A DNA stretch of 64,000 nt from Luidia sarsii (GCA_949987565.1 OX465120.1:11517080-11581079); one strand, 5' to 3'. Counted from the first letter of the stretch, positions 13,201 to 25,739 are shown. Program-made: numbers and translations. Notes: generated by a model from the letters alone, not told the origin.

Positions 13201-16200
13201 CTAAATGACTGGACTGGGTCCACTAGTCCAGTGCCCATTTGTCTAGTTTGGTTCATGGAGTCTGCCAGACCAATGCCTAAATGACTGGACTGGGTCCACT
13301 AGTCCTGTGCCCATTGGTCTAAGTTTGGTTCATGGAGTCTGCCAGACCAATGCCTAAATGACTGGACTGGGTCCACTGGTCCAGTGCCCATTGGTCTAAG
13401 TTTGGTTCATGGAGTCTGCTAGACCAATGCCTAAATGACTGGACTGGGTCCACTGGTCCAGAGCCCATTGGTCTAAGTTTGGTTCATGGAGTCTGCTAGA
13501 CCAATGCCTAAATGACTGGACTGGGTCCACTGGTCCAGTGCCCATTGGTCTAGTTTGGTTCATGGAGTCTGCCAGACCATTGCCTAAATGACTTGACTGG
13601 GTCCACTGGTCCTGTGCCCATGGGTCTAGTTTGGTTCATGGAGTCTGCCAGACCATTGCCTAAATGACTTGACTGGGTCCACTGGTCCAGTGCCCATTGG
13701 TCTTTAAAAGTTTTGTTCATTGAGTTTGTCAGACCAATGCCTAAATGACTGGACTGGGTCCACTGGTCCAGTGCCTATTGGTCTAGTTTGGTTCATGGAG
13801 TCTACCATACCAGTGTCTAAATGACTAGACTGGGTCCACTGGTCCAGTGCCTATTGGTCTAGTTTGGTTCATGGAGTCTACCATACCAGTGTCTAAATGA
13901 CTGGACTGGGTCCATTGGTCCAGTGCCTATTGTTCTAGTTTGGTTCATGGAGTCTACCATACCAGTGTCTAAATGACTGGACTGGGTCCATTGGTCCAGT
14001 GCCCATTGGTCTAGTTTGGTTCATGGAGTCTACCATACCAGTGTCTAAATGACTGGACTGGGTCCATTGGTCCAGTGCCTATCGGTCTTACATGGTTTGT
14101 GAAGTTTATTGATGCACACTTACATCAAGCTTTCTTCACAAGCATGAACCAAATTTAATGCCGTTTCCTTGACTTGAGTTTTGAACCGAACAGACAAGGA
14201 CGTGAAGGCTCTCGTCAATGACATCAACAGCTGTGGTTACCTTGACAACATCCCTGCCCTGCCCGAGGAAGAGCCGGTCGTTGAGGGGGAGGAGGAAGCT
14301 CCGCCCACCGCCCAGAACTCAGGTGGGTAGGGGCCTCGATTGGCTGTAGAGTGTACAGTACTTTGCAGTTGTGAAGATGAACACCAAAATGAGAAGAACC
14401 TTTCTCCTGTAAGGACGATTTTCTTCAACAGATGGGATTGTGCTTTGCATAAATGAGTTACATCAGGGTAAAATTATGATCAGGGATTTATACCACAAAA
14501 ACATCCTTTTTGTTTCCCGTTTTAGATTAAGAATCAAGTTTCTGATCAGCAAATATGTACGCCAACGAAGCATTGTAAATCGAATTCAGTTGCGGGTGTT
14601 GGAAAGTGGCCCCATGCGAAGGAGTTATGCGCAATTTTGTTTGTTCGTTTGCCTTTGCTTTGTAACTGAGGCCATGCCATGGCATTTGTGTTCTCTATGC
14701 GTTCTCTGCCTCTCAGGCTCTGTTGAAGAGGTTCAAGAGGAAGACCTTGACGTGGTCCAGGAAGAGCAGCCAGTTCCCCAGGAGACCCCAGAGGTAATGT
14801 CAGCCCCCTCTTCCCTCTAACCCCCTAGCCCTCTAACCCCCTAGCCCTCTAACCCCCTAGCCCTCTAACCCCCTAGCCCTCTAACCCCCTAGCCCCCCAA
14901 CTCCCTAGCCCCCCAACCCCCTAGCCCTCTAACCCCCTAGCCCTCCAACCCCCTAGCCCTCTAACCCCCTAGCCCTCTAACCCCCTAGCCCCCAACCCCC
15001 TAGCCCTCTAACCCCCTAGCCCTCTAACCCCCTAGCCCTCTAACCCCCTAGCCCCCCAACCCCCTAGCCCTCTAACCCCCTAGCCCTCCAACCCCCTAGC
15101 CCTCCAACCCCCTAGCCCTCTAACCCCCTAGCCCTCCAACCCCCTAGCCCTCCAACCCCCTAGCCCTCTAACCCCCTAGCCCTCTAACCCCCTAGCCTTC
15201 CAACCCCCTAGCCCTCTAACCCCCTAGCCCTCTAACCCCCTAGCCCTCTAACCCCCTAGCCCTCCAACCCCCTAGCCCTCTAACCCCCTAGCCCTCTAAC
15301 CCCCTAGCCCTCTACAGTAGGCCGTGTCCTAATCTGTTGTCTAGAGCTACGGCTAGAACTTTGCTCCATTGGAAACACACAGGGATGCGAAGACAATAGC
15401 CCTAGCTGTAGCTCTGGAAGCCTGTTTCAATCACGGCTGTATAGTCACGTCCAGGAGGTGTCATGGTCCACTCTGGGATAAAGTTGGCCAGGGGTGGATT
15501 TTGCAAAGCCTTACGATGCATCGTAACTCAACTGCCAATTGGATAACCCATCGTAAGCTGGGACCATAGACCGTATGGTTTCTGTGCATCGCTCATTGTC
15601 TTGCGATGGACCGTAAGTTACAATGGGTTTGGTGAAATCGCCTGCAGGGCTTCCAAGTACTGAAATGCCCTCCGCATAGTCAAGGCAGAACCCTGAGTTT
15701 TTTTTCCCTGGTCTGTCTGTTTGTTTAGGTGACGCCCGCTGTCCCCGTGGCCGTTCCCCAGGCCCCGGAGGAGGAGCAGGCGCCCCCCGCCCCAGCCGCC
15801 CCTGCCATGGCCCGCGTCCAGCCCCTGGAGCAAGACGCCTTCCCCAAGCCCATTGAGATGCCCCCTGCCAAGGTCAAGTCTCAAGGCACGGATGTCCTGG
15901 CCTCTGTCCAGCAGGGCAGCTTCAACTTCATGCAGGACTCCATGCTAGACTACGACTGTGAGTTCAGAGGCTGTCTCTCTGTTGTTTTGACAGCCCCGTT
16001 AACCACTTCGCGCCGGGGGGTTTTTCAGCGCCGATGACCGCCATACGGGGGTTTTGAACAATGCATCATTTTAAAATCTTGCTAAAACAATCGGAACAAT
16101 ATATTTCTGTGAAATAAATCGATAAGGGTATACTATGGGTACAAGAGAGTAAAACCTGGCACAATTCGGACGTCGTTGTGGCCTTTGTCAAGAGATTATC

Positions 16201-17802
16201 CGTTCGAAAAAGGGCCCTTTGTGCGTCGTCAATGGACCGTAACGGACGTGTGTGTGTGGGTGCGTGTACGCTGCTGACAATCCCTGACCGCAGACTCCAG
16301 CCTCTACTCCAGGCAGTCAAATCTTCGAGTTGGTCGGCCACAAATGAGCGTACAGATTACGGTAAAGAATGTGGGGGGAATTCCAATGCCAGACCGACGA
16401 CCGTTGGGCTGTGTGGCATGCAAAGACAATGTCCCCCGCGTGCTTTCAGCTGCAGCGCGGTATCCCTCGATCCTCCACAGTAAAAGTCCCACAATTGCAC
16501 AATTACTGCTGCTAATCTTGCAATTCATGTGGCAACTTGCGTCAAAAAGGGTCTTTGTACTGATTCATATTGCTTTGTTCTAAGCTGAAAAGAGTCTTTG
16601 TTTAGAATGTGGACAATAGTGGTGCCCGGATTCGGAGGGCCCGTTGCAAAGGCAATCCAATTGACCTCCGGATTCGGAGGTCCCGGCGCGAAGTGGTTAA
16701 GCCCCGGCTTCATAAGGGCGTTACTCTATACCACCCTCCCTGTGAGTGCAGAGGCTGTCTCTCTGTTGTTTTGACAGCCCCGTTAAACCCCGGCTTCATA
16801 AGGGCGTTACTCTATACCACCCTCCCTGTGATGCAGAGTGAAGAGTAGATCAGACAACCTTAGCATACCTCAGCAGATCAGAATTGACCTCAGTAGACAG
16901 CAAATGTCAGCAAATCTCAGCAAACCTCAGCAAACCTCAGCAAACCTCGGCCAACCTCGGCCAACCTCGGCCAACCTCAGTAGACCTCAGTAGACCCGAA
17001 AAGGCGGCAAGATATTGGCATACATCAGTAGGTGCATACCTCAGTATGCCTCAGCATACCTTGGCATACCTCAGTAGGCCTCAGCATACCTCAGTAGACC
17101 TCAGTATACCTCAGTAGACCTCAGCATACCTCAGTAGACCTCAGCATACCTCAGTATACTGTACCTCAGTAGGCCTCAGCATACCTCAGTAGACCTCAGT
17201 ATACCTCGGCATACCTCAGCACACTGTACCTCAGTACACCTTGGCATACATGTACGTCAGCAGATCTCAATAGGCCTCAGCAAATCTTAAGCGTCCCTCA
17301 GCAGATGTCAGGCAATCTTGATAGACCCCAAGTAGTTGAAATCATGTTTGTGTTCTGTCATAGCTCCTCACATGGATCCAGCTGTTGTGGCAACTGGCCA
17401 GTCATACCTTCCCTCCCAAGGGTACAGCGCCCTCAATCACCCCCAAGGCGTCAGTGGTAAGTGGATCTGATGTTCTTAGAGAAGACATAACATTCTTAGA
17501 GATTTTGGACCCTGAAGGTTCTTTTCGAAGGACGGGAGGCTGTTGGCCCTCCAAGTTGGTGGGCCACTTGGAAAATGTGTATTCATCCCTGCTGAATGAT
17601 TTCCTTGTGTGTGTGTGTGTGTGTGTACAGACCCATCACTGCCACAGCACCAGGGACTGGAGTCCCTCTCCCAAGCACCGACCATTGAAATGCCCCGCTC
17701 AGATCCTGCCCATTCCTCTCCGCTGCCGAACCACCCGGGCTACGAGTCCCAGACGGGTCTGGTCTCGGACCCGAGCTACGCCATGCAGTCGGCCTACGAG
17801 TC

Positions 17803-17839
<37 letters not shown>

Positions 17840-18055
17840 CAGGCTAGCTTGGTTCAGCAACAGCAGCAGCAGCAGCAACAACAGCAGCAACAGCAGCAGC
17901 AGAGCATGGGACATCCTGGTCTCGGTCAACCGAGCCTGGGCCAGCCGGCCGGTCTGACAGGTCAGCGAGGACACTCGGCCCAGACCGCTGGCCTCGGGCT
18001 CCAGCCGACACTGGACAGCTTCTCGCAGGCGCAGTCCATGCTCTCCACGCAACAA

Positions 18056-18087
<32 letters not shown>

Positions 18088-18171
18088 GAGCATCAACGAG
18101 TTGCCAGAGTTTCCAAGCCCTCCAGTAGATGCCCAGCTCTCAAAAACAGATGTGAGTTTTTACCCCAACAA

Positions 18172-18214
<43 letters not shown>

Positions 18215-21200
18215 GAGGAGAAAACAAAGAGGAAAATACCTTACTGGGAACTTTGGAACAATTTTTAAAAATGGCAAAAGAAAACGACTGCCTGCTATTT
18301 GCTGGTATGCAAAAGCTGCATCCACTGAAACAACTTCATCCGCTTTGTGTGATCCCCGAACTTCTGTAGCCCGGTTTTCAAACGAAAGTATGTTCTACAT
18401 TTAGCAACAATACATGCTTGATTTTTCTCCTCCGCCCCCCCCTCCCTCCCTCCTCCCCGATGGAACAGGAGAAGTCGTCTAGTTTACAAGCCTCTCTCCT
18501 TGGTCAGCACACGACGGGTCTTGGCAGCGGTAGTGGCTACTCACAATCACTATCATCACAGACGCTATCAGGTTAGCTTCTCGGCAATACTTTACTCCCT
18601 AAGTACGCCTGTTAAATGCCTCCGACTGTTTGCATCTAATGAAGTAGTTGTTGCCACAAAAGCTCATGCACTCTTCCGGACTGGTCCGCCTTGACTGCTA
18701 TGGCATTGTAGCTTGATGTTTTCAATCCTAGCAACGGCTTTCTCAATTTTTTTTTATTTTTTTTTTATTTAAATAATTGATGCGATTTTCAGCGGACCCA
18801 GCCGGTCAGCATTCATCGTCCATTGTGGAGCCCGCCTCCCATCCGGACCACTCCACCAGCACGCTACAGTCGCAGCAGCAGCAGCACGTCCAGGGCAACA
18901 GCGCCCTCCCGCAGAAGTCCACCATGAACGCCAGCGCGCCGCCCTTCCAGATGACCAGCAACTCGTCCTCCCGCTCCTCCCCGCAGATGGCGGCCATGCA
19001 GGCCTCCTCTGGCCTGGAACCGGCCGCCGCAGCCGGCCAGACGCCGGTTGAGCTGGCCGCCTACCAGCCGGCCGACCCGGCCGCCGCGGCCGACAAGGCT
19101 GCGGTGGATTTGGACGGCGCTAGCCCCAAGCAGGAGGCCGTTGCCACGGCCACCACAGCGGCCACTGTGGCCGCCGTGGCCGCCAAAATGGCTGGCCAGC
19201 CGAGAGCGCCGGCCGATGGCCCGGAGCAACCAACAGATAGCCAGTCGAGCGACACATCAAGTACGTTCTCGAGATTAATGTATCTTTGTCAGTTCTGTTC
19301 TTATTTTTCTTTTATGGAAATAATTATGCCCAAAACAAGGCTATAAAGCCAGTCAAGGTTAAGGCAAGGAGATAGAGAGGGACTTGGGAAGGCTGAAGAT
19401 AGGAATTGATATTCATAGATACATGTACAATAAGATTTGTGTCAAGGAGCATTGTGGACTTGGATGTCACCTCAGTTGTTCATGGCACGCCCACAGATTG
19501 TATACATTCGGACTAAAATAGCTGACATGGTGAATCTAAAACAACCCAGAGACTGACAGGGTCAAGCACATCACGTCTCCCACTGTTCATCGGAAGATTC
19601 TGGAAACAGTGTGGATCTTTGTGACCTCAGTGTTACTCTCTGGGACACGCATAGTCTGTTCTGTTCACTGTTACCAGAGCTCTGGCATTTCCATAGTGCC
19701 AGTCTGGACTGTTGCACTGTTGCTGACGTGGGCATGTAAATTTTAGCACCACTCTTGACTGACAGGCGATAACGACTCCCGATAGGCCAGCTGTGGGTGG
19801 ACTGGAGTTGGGGGGCATGCCATAGCATTGATTGAGGCTGAGGTCAAGCTCAACTTGGACAGGCCAGCTGTGGGTGGGCTGGAGTTGGGGGGCATGCCAT
19901 AGCATTGATTGAGGCTGAGGTCAAGCTCAACTTGGATAGGCCAGCTATGGGTGGGCTGGAGTTGGGGGGCATGCCATAGCATTTAATGAGGCTGAGGTCA
20001 AGCTCAACTTGGACAGGCCAGCTATGGGTGGACTGGAGTTGGGGGGCATGCCATAGCATTGATTGAGGCTGAGGTCAAGCTCAACTTGGACAGGCCAGCT
20101 GTGGGTGGACTGGAAGAGGAGGCATGGCACAGCATTCAACGAGGCTGAGGTCGAGCTCAACTTGGAGTGAAAGGAGTGTAAGATGGGCTCGTGTGCAAGC
20201 GTGGCCCATTGTATGGGAATACGTACACATATGTAGACTGACCGGATTAGCATCGCTGACATTGAAACAGTTGCTGAAGTCTCAAAAACTCGGAGGTCTC
20301 GCCATTATCCTAGGAGGAACTTTCCCAAAGCCGGAATCGGTTGTCAATGTTTGTATAGGAGTGCGCTACCATTAACTTTTGTCAAATAACTACTCATTCA
20401 TTCCCCGTTCTCCGTGTCCGTCTTCAGCCCCATCCTCCTACTCCTCCTACCAGTCGTCGGCCTACCAGTCGAATAACTCCAGTTACCGCGGCAACGGCCG
20501 AGGCAACCCCAGAGGGGGCCGGGGCAACCTCAACAACTCTGGCTACCGGGGCAACCGGGGGGGCATGCCCTACATGGGAGGGCGGCCGGCTGGCCGGTAC
20601 CCCAGCCAACCTAACCCCAATCAACGAGGTGAGACACTGATTGTGTATATGATTGAACCGCACACAAACAGGAAACTAATGAGTGATTACAAAACAAAAT
20701 GACCTTAAAGCCCCTACACAACATTGGTCCAGGTCAGAGAATAGCATCTATACGTTGTCTGATCCAACATATGCATGAAATAGCGCACCTGTGAAAATTT
20801 CAGCTCAATCCGCCAACCGAGTCTCGAGAAAATCGTTAAAACTGCTTCATTTGTTTCGCGAAAATCCAGCATTCAACGACGTACTGTTCCGAAAAATAGT
20901 TTAGATCTCGGTGAGACGTAAACGATTTCTTTTACTCATTTCTCCCAAAATACAACATTTTAGGCAGAAATATTTTAGTGCGAGGTTTCTACTATAACCA
21001 CCTTCAAACTGTATAAGTTTCATGTAAATCTGTTAACATTTCTGTTTTTCAATCTTACCAACGTACGGAGGGGCTTTAAAAGGGACAAATAATTGACTAA
21101 TTTTGACTCTTTTACTACAGAGTGCATATGTATGTGACTTCTGACGGAAATTATGTGCACAAGTAATAGTTTATTGAAAGACTAGTTGACTATCTGGCAA

Positions 21201-22470
21201 GGCCGCCATCTAAGGGCTGGATAGCTCAAATAGTTAAGAGGGGTGGTACGCAAAATCAGAGGCCCTGGGTTCAAGTCCAGTCCGAGTTTTCGTTGCCCTT
21301 TTTCAAAACTCTTCAGAATTAGGACAGTGCCTCGCAACCATCTCAATCCCCTCCCTCTCCTCTCTCCTCCTCTCTCACCCCTTGTCGCAGGAACCGGTGG
21401 GCCCGGCGGCTACAGCGCGTACATATCGCGGGACAACTTTCAGCAGAGGGCGCCAGACTTGCCCTTTGGCAACACCAGTCCCAGCTTCAACAACTTCACC
21501 CGGCCGCAGGATCCCAACTTTGCCTACAACCGCAGGGTGGTGCCCTCACGAGGTTCGCCAAGAGGTGAGGAGACGGGGGAAGAGAAAGGCTCCAAAATTT
21601 TGATTTGTGTCCCATTGTGTGAATCTCTTTTCCTCTATATAGTTTGAAAATGATGTCCAAAAGTGCATAGATTTGCCCGAGTTTTCAAACTCTTTCCTCC
21701 ATGGTGTTTAACATTCACACGAAGAGTTAAGAAATCTACTCTAAGCAAATTGTTTGAACATTCCATTAATTGTAAGTGTTTTACCCCAAAAGTGAATTTT
21801 TTTCCCGGAATGTGAAAAATGTTGCCAAAAGGTGAAAAATATGATATGTGATATGCTCAGGTTCTTCTAAAAGAAATTTGTCACACTTTGTGGGAATGCA
21901 AATGTTTCCCCCCCAAGGATAGGGATAATTTGTAGAACAAAGGTTTTCCCAATTTTTTTCTCAAATTTCCAGGTTTTTCCAAGTTTTTGTTTCAAATTTC
22001 CAGGTTTTTCCAATTTTTTTCAAATTTCCATTTTTTCCATTTTTTTTCTTCTTCAAATTTCCAGGTTTTTCCAAATTTTTCAATAGACACAAAAATGATT
22101 TTGCATCAAGGATAATGTACCTCAACAACAAGAGCTTGTCCTACTTTGTGCAGTTGACACTATGCACGGGTGGAATTCTTGCTTTCTCGTGCAGACGTCT
22201 GACCAACTGGACCTCTGAGCTAGTCGATGTCTTGCAGTGAATATGAATCTGTGTAGTGCCGGGTACCGCATTGTAAAATGACATTATATCTAAGAGCATT
22301 CCGTACTTTCACTGCTCATCCAACTTCTGAAACTCATTTTGCCCTTTCTTGGTTTCTCTCGTGCTGCAGGTACGCGCGGGGGACCAGCGGGGGTCAGAGG
22401 TCAGGCCAACTTCCGGGGTCGAGGGGGCAGCGCCGGGTTCAAGCCACAGTCGTCCCAGGTCACCGTCTAA
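7278..22470 (+). CDS. CAPRIN1: Caprin (CAPRIN1-like RNA-granule protein), complete 15-exon gene
   Basis: Coding exons: 7278-7394, 9730-9879, 10692-10853, 11944-12047, 12644-12735, 14194-14322, 14717-14793, 15729-15957, 17364-17456, 17631-18151, 18469-18571, 18793-19260, 20428-20628, 21391-21564, 22370-22470. All junctions are GT-AG and phase consistent, giving 2721 nt (906 aa). The ATG is chosen because MPTASSKP leads directly into IDKKIRNLEKRK, the conserved start of the caprin helical region. Exons 2-6 continue it (LEFAKELQKTF, LDEFYKLV, LGTT/YKDVKALVNDI). Exon 8 carries NFMQDSMLDYD, equivalent to the G3BP-binding motif of CAPRIN1. Exons 10-12 are Gln-rich; exon 10 has two CAG-encoded polyQ runs. 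Exons 13-15 hold RGG/RG repeats expected to bind RNA. Caprins act in cytoplasmic mRNA granules and stress granules. At 906 aa it is longer than human CAPRIN1 (about 709) because of the Gln/Ala-rich middle. Confidence 0.94.
8508..8575 (+). repeat. Penelope-type 3' box fragment, caprin intron 1
   Basis: GAAAGGTCCTGC, a short insertion, then AGGATCGAAACGTCAGGCCC match the 3' box of the 3222-3503 family. The pyrimidine-rich body is missing. Confidence 0.6.
9248..9376 (+). repeat. Short palindromic MITE (CATCGTAAGTT family), caprin intron 1
   Basis: Begins GGGTGGATTTCACAAAGCCC and continues with alternating CATCGTAAGTT and its complement around GACCGTATGGTTTCTGTGC. Relatives are at 9930-10062 (degraded), 15492-15641 and 41125-41261 (opposite orientation). 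The units are 130-150 bp and self-complementary, with no coding capacity. Confidence 0.65.
9930..10062 (+). repeat. Degraded copy of the CATCGTAAGTT MITE family, caprin intron 2
   Basis: The order of landmarks (GCGCAAAGCC, CAGCTTACGAT, GATCGCTCAT, TTGGTCGTAAGT) matches the 9248-9376 copy, with many substitutions. Confidence 0.45.
10290..10500 (+). repeat. Degenerate ATGTCATGTC repeat, caprin intron 2
   Basis: Imperfect tandem copies of a roughly 20-bp unit containing GTCATGTCATGTCACGTGAT. It lies in the intron and has no coding role. Confidence 0.6.
10925..11628 (+). repeat. Polypyrimidine tract and 10-bp minisatellite, caprin intron 3
   Basis: Begins as irregular CTCTCC tracts and becomes a regular array of TCCCATCTTCC/TCCCATCTCC units from about 11220. 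A GCCCCTCTCTGTCTCC punctuation recurs at about 11400, 11500 and 11588. The strand asymmetry gives long but meaningless open frames on both strands. Confidence 0.85.
11634..11930 (-). pseudogene. Non-LTR retrotransposon, C-terminal tail fragment
   Basis: The minus-strand frame encodes LNRLRTGVGRFNANMHRWGL followed by a CxC...HHIxxxC zinc-knuckle-like motif, then after a frame change a WLQKLGDTA tail and a stop at 11634-11636. This is the usual end of Jockey/CR1-like LINE ORF2 proteins. Only the last 90 or so residues remain, inserted in caprin intron 3 against its direction. Confidence 0.75.
12129..12475 (+). repeat. Penelope-like 3' end, longer copy, caprin intron 4
   Basis: Begins AGGAGGGTAATGACTAACACC, the sequence just after the coding tail in the 29.5-kb copy, and runs through the pyrimidine body to GATCGAAACATCAGGCCC. 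It is close to collinear with 29220-29568 in reverse. Confidence 0.7.
12790..14090 (+). repeat. 76-77-bp satellite array, caprin intron 5
   Basis: About 17 copies of a unit containing CTAAATGACTGGACTGGGTC, CCAGTGCCCATTGGTCTA and GGTTCATGGAGTCTGCC. The last copies share variants (TACCATACCAGTGTC), showing local spread of variants. Units are 76-77 bp, so minus-strand open frames through it are by-products. Confidence 0.95.
14812..15316 (+). repeat. 16-bp minisatellite CCCTCTAACCCCCTAG, caprin intron 7
   Basis: About 31 near-identical units start 19 bp after the exon 7 donor. Variants are mainly CCCTCCAA and CCCCCCAA. The unit resembles a degenerate telomeric repeat but is not TTAGGG. Confidence 0.95.
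15492..15641 (+). repeat. CATCGTAAGTT MITE, caprin intron 7
   Basis: Well-preserved relative of 9248-9376: GGGTGGATTTTGCAAAGCC, CGATGCATCGTAACTCAAC, GACCGTATGGTTTCTGTGC and a closing GTAAGTTACAATGGG. Confidence 0.65.
16003..16696 (+). mobile_element. piggyBac-type MITE with TTAA target duplication, caprin intron 8
   Basis: The element has perfect 15-bp terminal inverted repeats, CCACTTCGCGCCGGG and its complement, directly flanked by TTAA at 15999-16002 and 16697-16700. No transposase frame is present in its 694 bp. The host sequence around it is tandemly duplicated; the second copy near 16780 keeps ...CAGCCCCGTTAAACCCCGG, the uninterrupted site. TTAA duplication defines the piggyBac mode. 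A degraded relative's right end lies at 5180-5274. Confidence 0.85.
16700..16850 (+). repeat. Tandem duplication of the exon 8 donor flank
   Basis: The segment from the exon 8 donor (15958, GTGAGTTCAGAGGCTGTCTC) through GCCCCGTTAA and GCTTCATAAGGGCGTTACTC is present twice. The second copy at about 16741-16831 lacks the MITE. Confidence 0.8.
16860..17330 (+). repeat. ACCTCAGTAGACCTCAGCAT degenerate tandem repeat, caprin intron 8
   Basis: Roughly 10-11-bp units CCTCAGTAGA, CCTCAGCATA and CCTCAGCAAA run for about 470 bp up to 35 bp before the exon 9 acceptor. Confidence 0.8.
19775..20110 (+). repeat. Second 77-bp tandem array, caprin intron 12
   Basis: GGCCAGCTGTGGGTGG recurs at 19785, 19862, 19939, 20016 and 20093, exactly 77 bp apart. 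Units contain GGAGTTGGGGGGCATGCCAT. The sequence is unrelated to the intron 5 array despite the same period. Confidence 0.95.
21181..21310 (+). repeat. tRNA-derived SINE, caprin intron 13
   Basis: Best-preserved SINE head and boxes: GGGCTGGATAGCTCAAATAG (A box) at 21213-21232 and GGGTTCAAGTCC (B box) at 21267-21278, followed by a CAGTCCGAGTTTTCGTTGCC tail. Confidence 0.75.
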
Positions 22471-24427
22471 GAAGTGTCGACGAGACGGATGAGAAAAGAT
22501 TGACCTCTTAGAGTGAAGAGGGAAAGTGAGGGTGGTTTAAGAGAGGGAAAAAAACACCCCCTCCCCCAAAATCCACTCTTCCAAAATGTATTATTACCCA
22601 CATACATTTCAAACAGACAAACCCCAACTACTAAGCATATATCAACCCTTTCCATTTTTTTTCTGAGGGGAGGGGGAGAGAACTTCAAACCCATCGTTTG
22701 TATGAAGCCTGTAAAACCCACACCGTATCCCTCTTTTTCTTTGAAAATTGGGACCCCCTCCCCACCCAGTCATATTCATCACCTTTGAAAGATAAACAAA
22801 ACGAAAGAATGAAATTTTCGTATGCAGAAGTGTGTTTGTCAGTGGTCTGAAATGGCAACACTTTGGAGGCATCAGACTGTTTTTTTTCCTATGATGAAAG
22901 AGGGGAAAAGACACATTTAGAAGGCTCTGACTAACCTGTATTTGGATAGCTGGGTGCTGGCACATTATTCACCTTTTTGAAATATACCCCGATTCGAGTC
23001 TCGGTGAATGTTTATTTTACAAGAAAAAAAAAAACCGCCTGACATTTGTATGCTTGAACGTTGATGTTTGTGTGAGCATGTGCACTGTTAAGTGGTGGGT
23101 ACCGGGGCACTCAAAAAGGGGACATTATGCATACATGTATGCAACTGTTGTCATGCCAGGTTACCAGTGGCTATGTTGATGTTTTTCTTACCCCCACCAC
23201 TCCTTCCATTTGGAGACGTTTTCCGTTAAATTTGAAAGCGGCTTAAGACGCGACAACACTGATTTGATGATTTCAACAACCCCCCCCCCGCCCTAAAAAG
23301 TCGCCCCTCCTTCCACCTCCTCCCCAGCCTCCACCACCGAAATGAACCCACACTTCTCCAAGCTAATCGCCCTTCTATTCGCCCAATCCCCTCTTGACCG
23401 ATTGGAAAATCGGTCGGAGACTGAAAGATGAATCAGTGACATCCGTCTTTATCAACGCAAGCCAGAAAATCATCCCCCCTCCCCCCAAAAAAAACCTGGA
23501 GAAAAACAGAATAAATGTAGAAATGAAAAGTACCTACCCTTTTTTGGCAACGGCTCATAGCTCTAGTTGAATTATTATCGCAGTAGTCAATAGTGGTGGG
23601 AGAACCATAGCCCTTTGTCTAATGAGAGAAGTAAAAGGGAGTTTATCATTTTTTTTTTAAGTTGGAGATGAGTTGGCAATATTATCAGTGCTGGTGTTTT
23701 GTGCACCCGTTTTGTTTTGGGGAATTTTTTTTGGCGTTATTATTTGTTATTTTCTCTCTTACCATTTGCCATCGTGTCTTTGCTGGGAGAAAAAAAAACC
23801 CCAAAACCAGCATTTGACACAAACTCTGGGCTTATTTTCGATCTTATTGTTTTGGACCAGAAAGGTGGCCTGTTCAGAGAAGACGATTTGGGTCTAGAGA
23901 ACTTGGTCCCCCCCCCAAGCCCAATTTGCCTCCCCCAAAATGAGTTAAATGCAAGTTTTACATTTCAACAGAACTACGATAACCTGACTGGAAAGTTGCT
24001 CAATTTCCTCGTCCTCCCCCCCCCCTGGTTCGATGGCCTTTTTTTGCTCTATATATGAAAGAAACAAAGGAACTGAAACTGACTAGTTTTTTTTTCTTCT
24101 TCAGTTGAATGTACTCTTTCGCTGTGGCGTGCACTCTTTCGCAATCGCTGTGCCGCGCTCAAATCTGGTGTACACTTGCGATGTTGTTTTCGAGCAAATT
24201 GGTGTCGGTGAAATCACTGTAAATTTCGGACAAAGTTAAGCATTTGCCGTACGGAAGTTGAGCTGTGGTATCTGTAGAGCAAAGGCCGGAATGGTTCTGT
24301 TGAAATGGCCGTGCTGCACTTGGGGAGAAGAAATCTCCCCTGTCTTGACCCAGCCTTCCCCAATATCATAAACACACGACAAATGTGGACGAGTGTGTTT
24401 ATATCTGTGTGTACATTTATCCAATAG

Positions 24428-24970
<543 letters not shown>

Positions 24971-25659
24971 GAGCCTTAAATGCATATACACTTTCCTTGG
25001 AGTAGAACCTTACTACTCTGGACTTTTGTTAATTTGGGTATGTGGCAAAGAAACCCAAATGATTTTGATCTCGGCAAATCAAGTTGAACCCCAGAAAATA
25101 GAAGGAAAAAAGAAGTAAAGACAAAATCAACAGCTTTGATCAAGGTCTGTATTTGCTCTATCCTAAATATTCACCAAGTCCAGATTAATAATGTTTTGTA
25201 CTAATTTGTAACTCTTGTATTTGTATTGCTTGATAAAGAGAAAGCCTTTGTCGTATTTTTCTTGTTAAATGTCTACAGTTTTTTTGGTGGCTTGTTTTTC
25301 CTTGTTTTTTTGTTGTTGCTGTGGACCACATACCCTCTGTCATGTTGGTGTTTTCTTCCAGCACACAACAATTGCCGAAGCCAGAAAGCATTTGATGTTG
25401 GGTTCTGCCTACCATTGTCCTACAATGGCGTAGGGAGATGACAAACTGCGTTAGTTAACGAGTCAAGGTTGGTTTGCATTGTCACCGGATCTCAATTTCA
25501 AAGACCTACATGAAAGCTCATAGGATCACCTTGAATACCCAAACTTCACATTTGCTGATAGAAGACTTCAATACCAGTCAAAAGCAATTGATATTATGTC
25601 ACAATGTGGTTTGTAATCCTGGTTTACACAAGCAAAATTTGCTTCACAATACATGTATT

Positions 25660-25724
25660 TACTTTCAAAGACCAGCTTAAGCATGAACATTTAATGTACA
25701 TGCTTAAGCTGGTCTTTGAAAGTA
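25660..25724 (+). repeat. Perfect hairpin, 26-bp arms and 13-nt loop
   Basis: The arm at 25660-25685 (TACTTTCAAAGACCAGCTTA...) is the exact reverse complement of 25699-25724. It would fold in a transcript of the long caprin 3' UTR. It could be a recent short inverted duplication. Confidence 0.9.
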
Positions 25725-25739
25725 AGTATTTTAGGGGTG

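Noticed and set aside
12790..14090. CRISPR-like array of regular repeats
   Set aside because: There are no unique spacers: the whole 77-bp unit repeats. The genome is eukaryotic.
21213..21278. Functional tRNA gene
   Set aside because: A and B boxes are present, but the acceptor and anticodon stems do not pair, and similar truncated copies are dispersed, as expected for a SINE.
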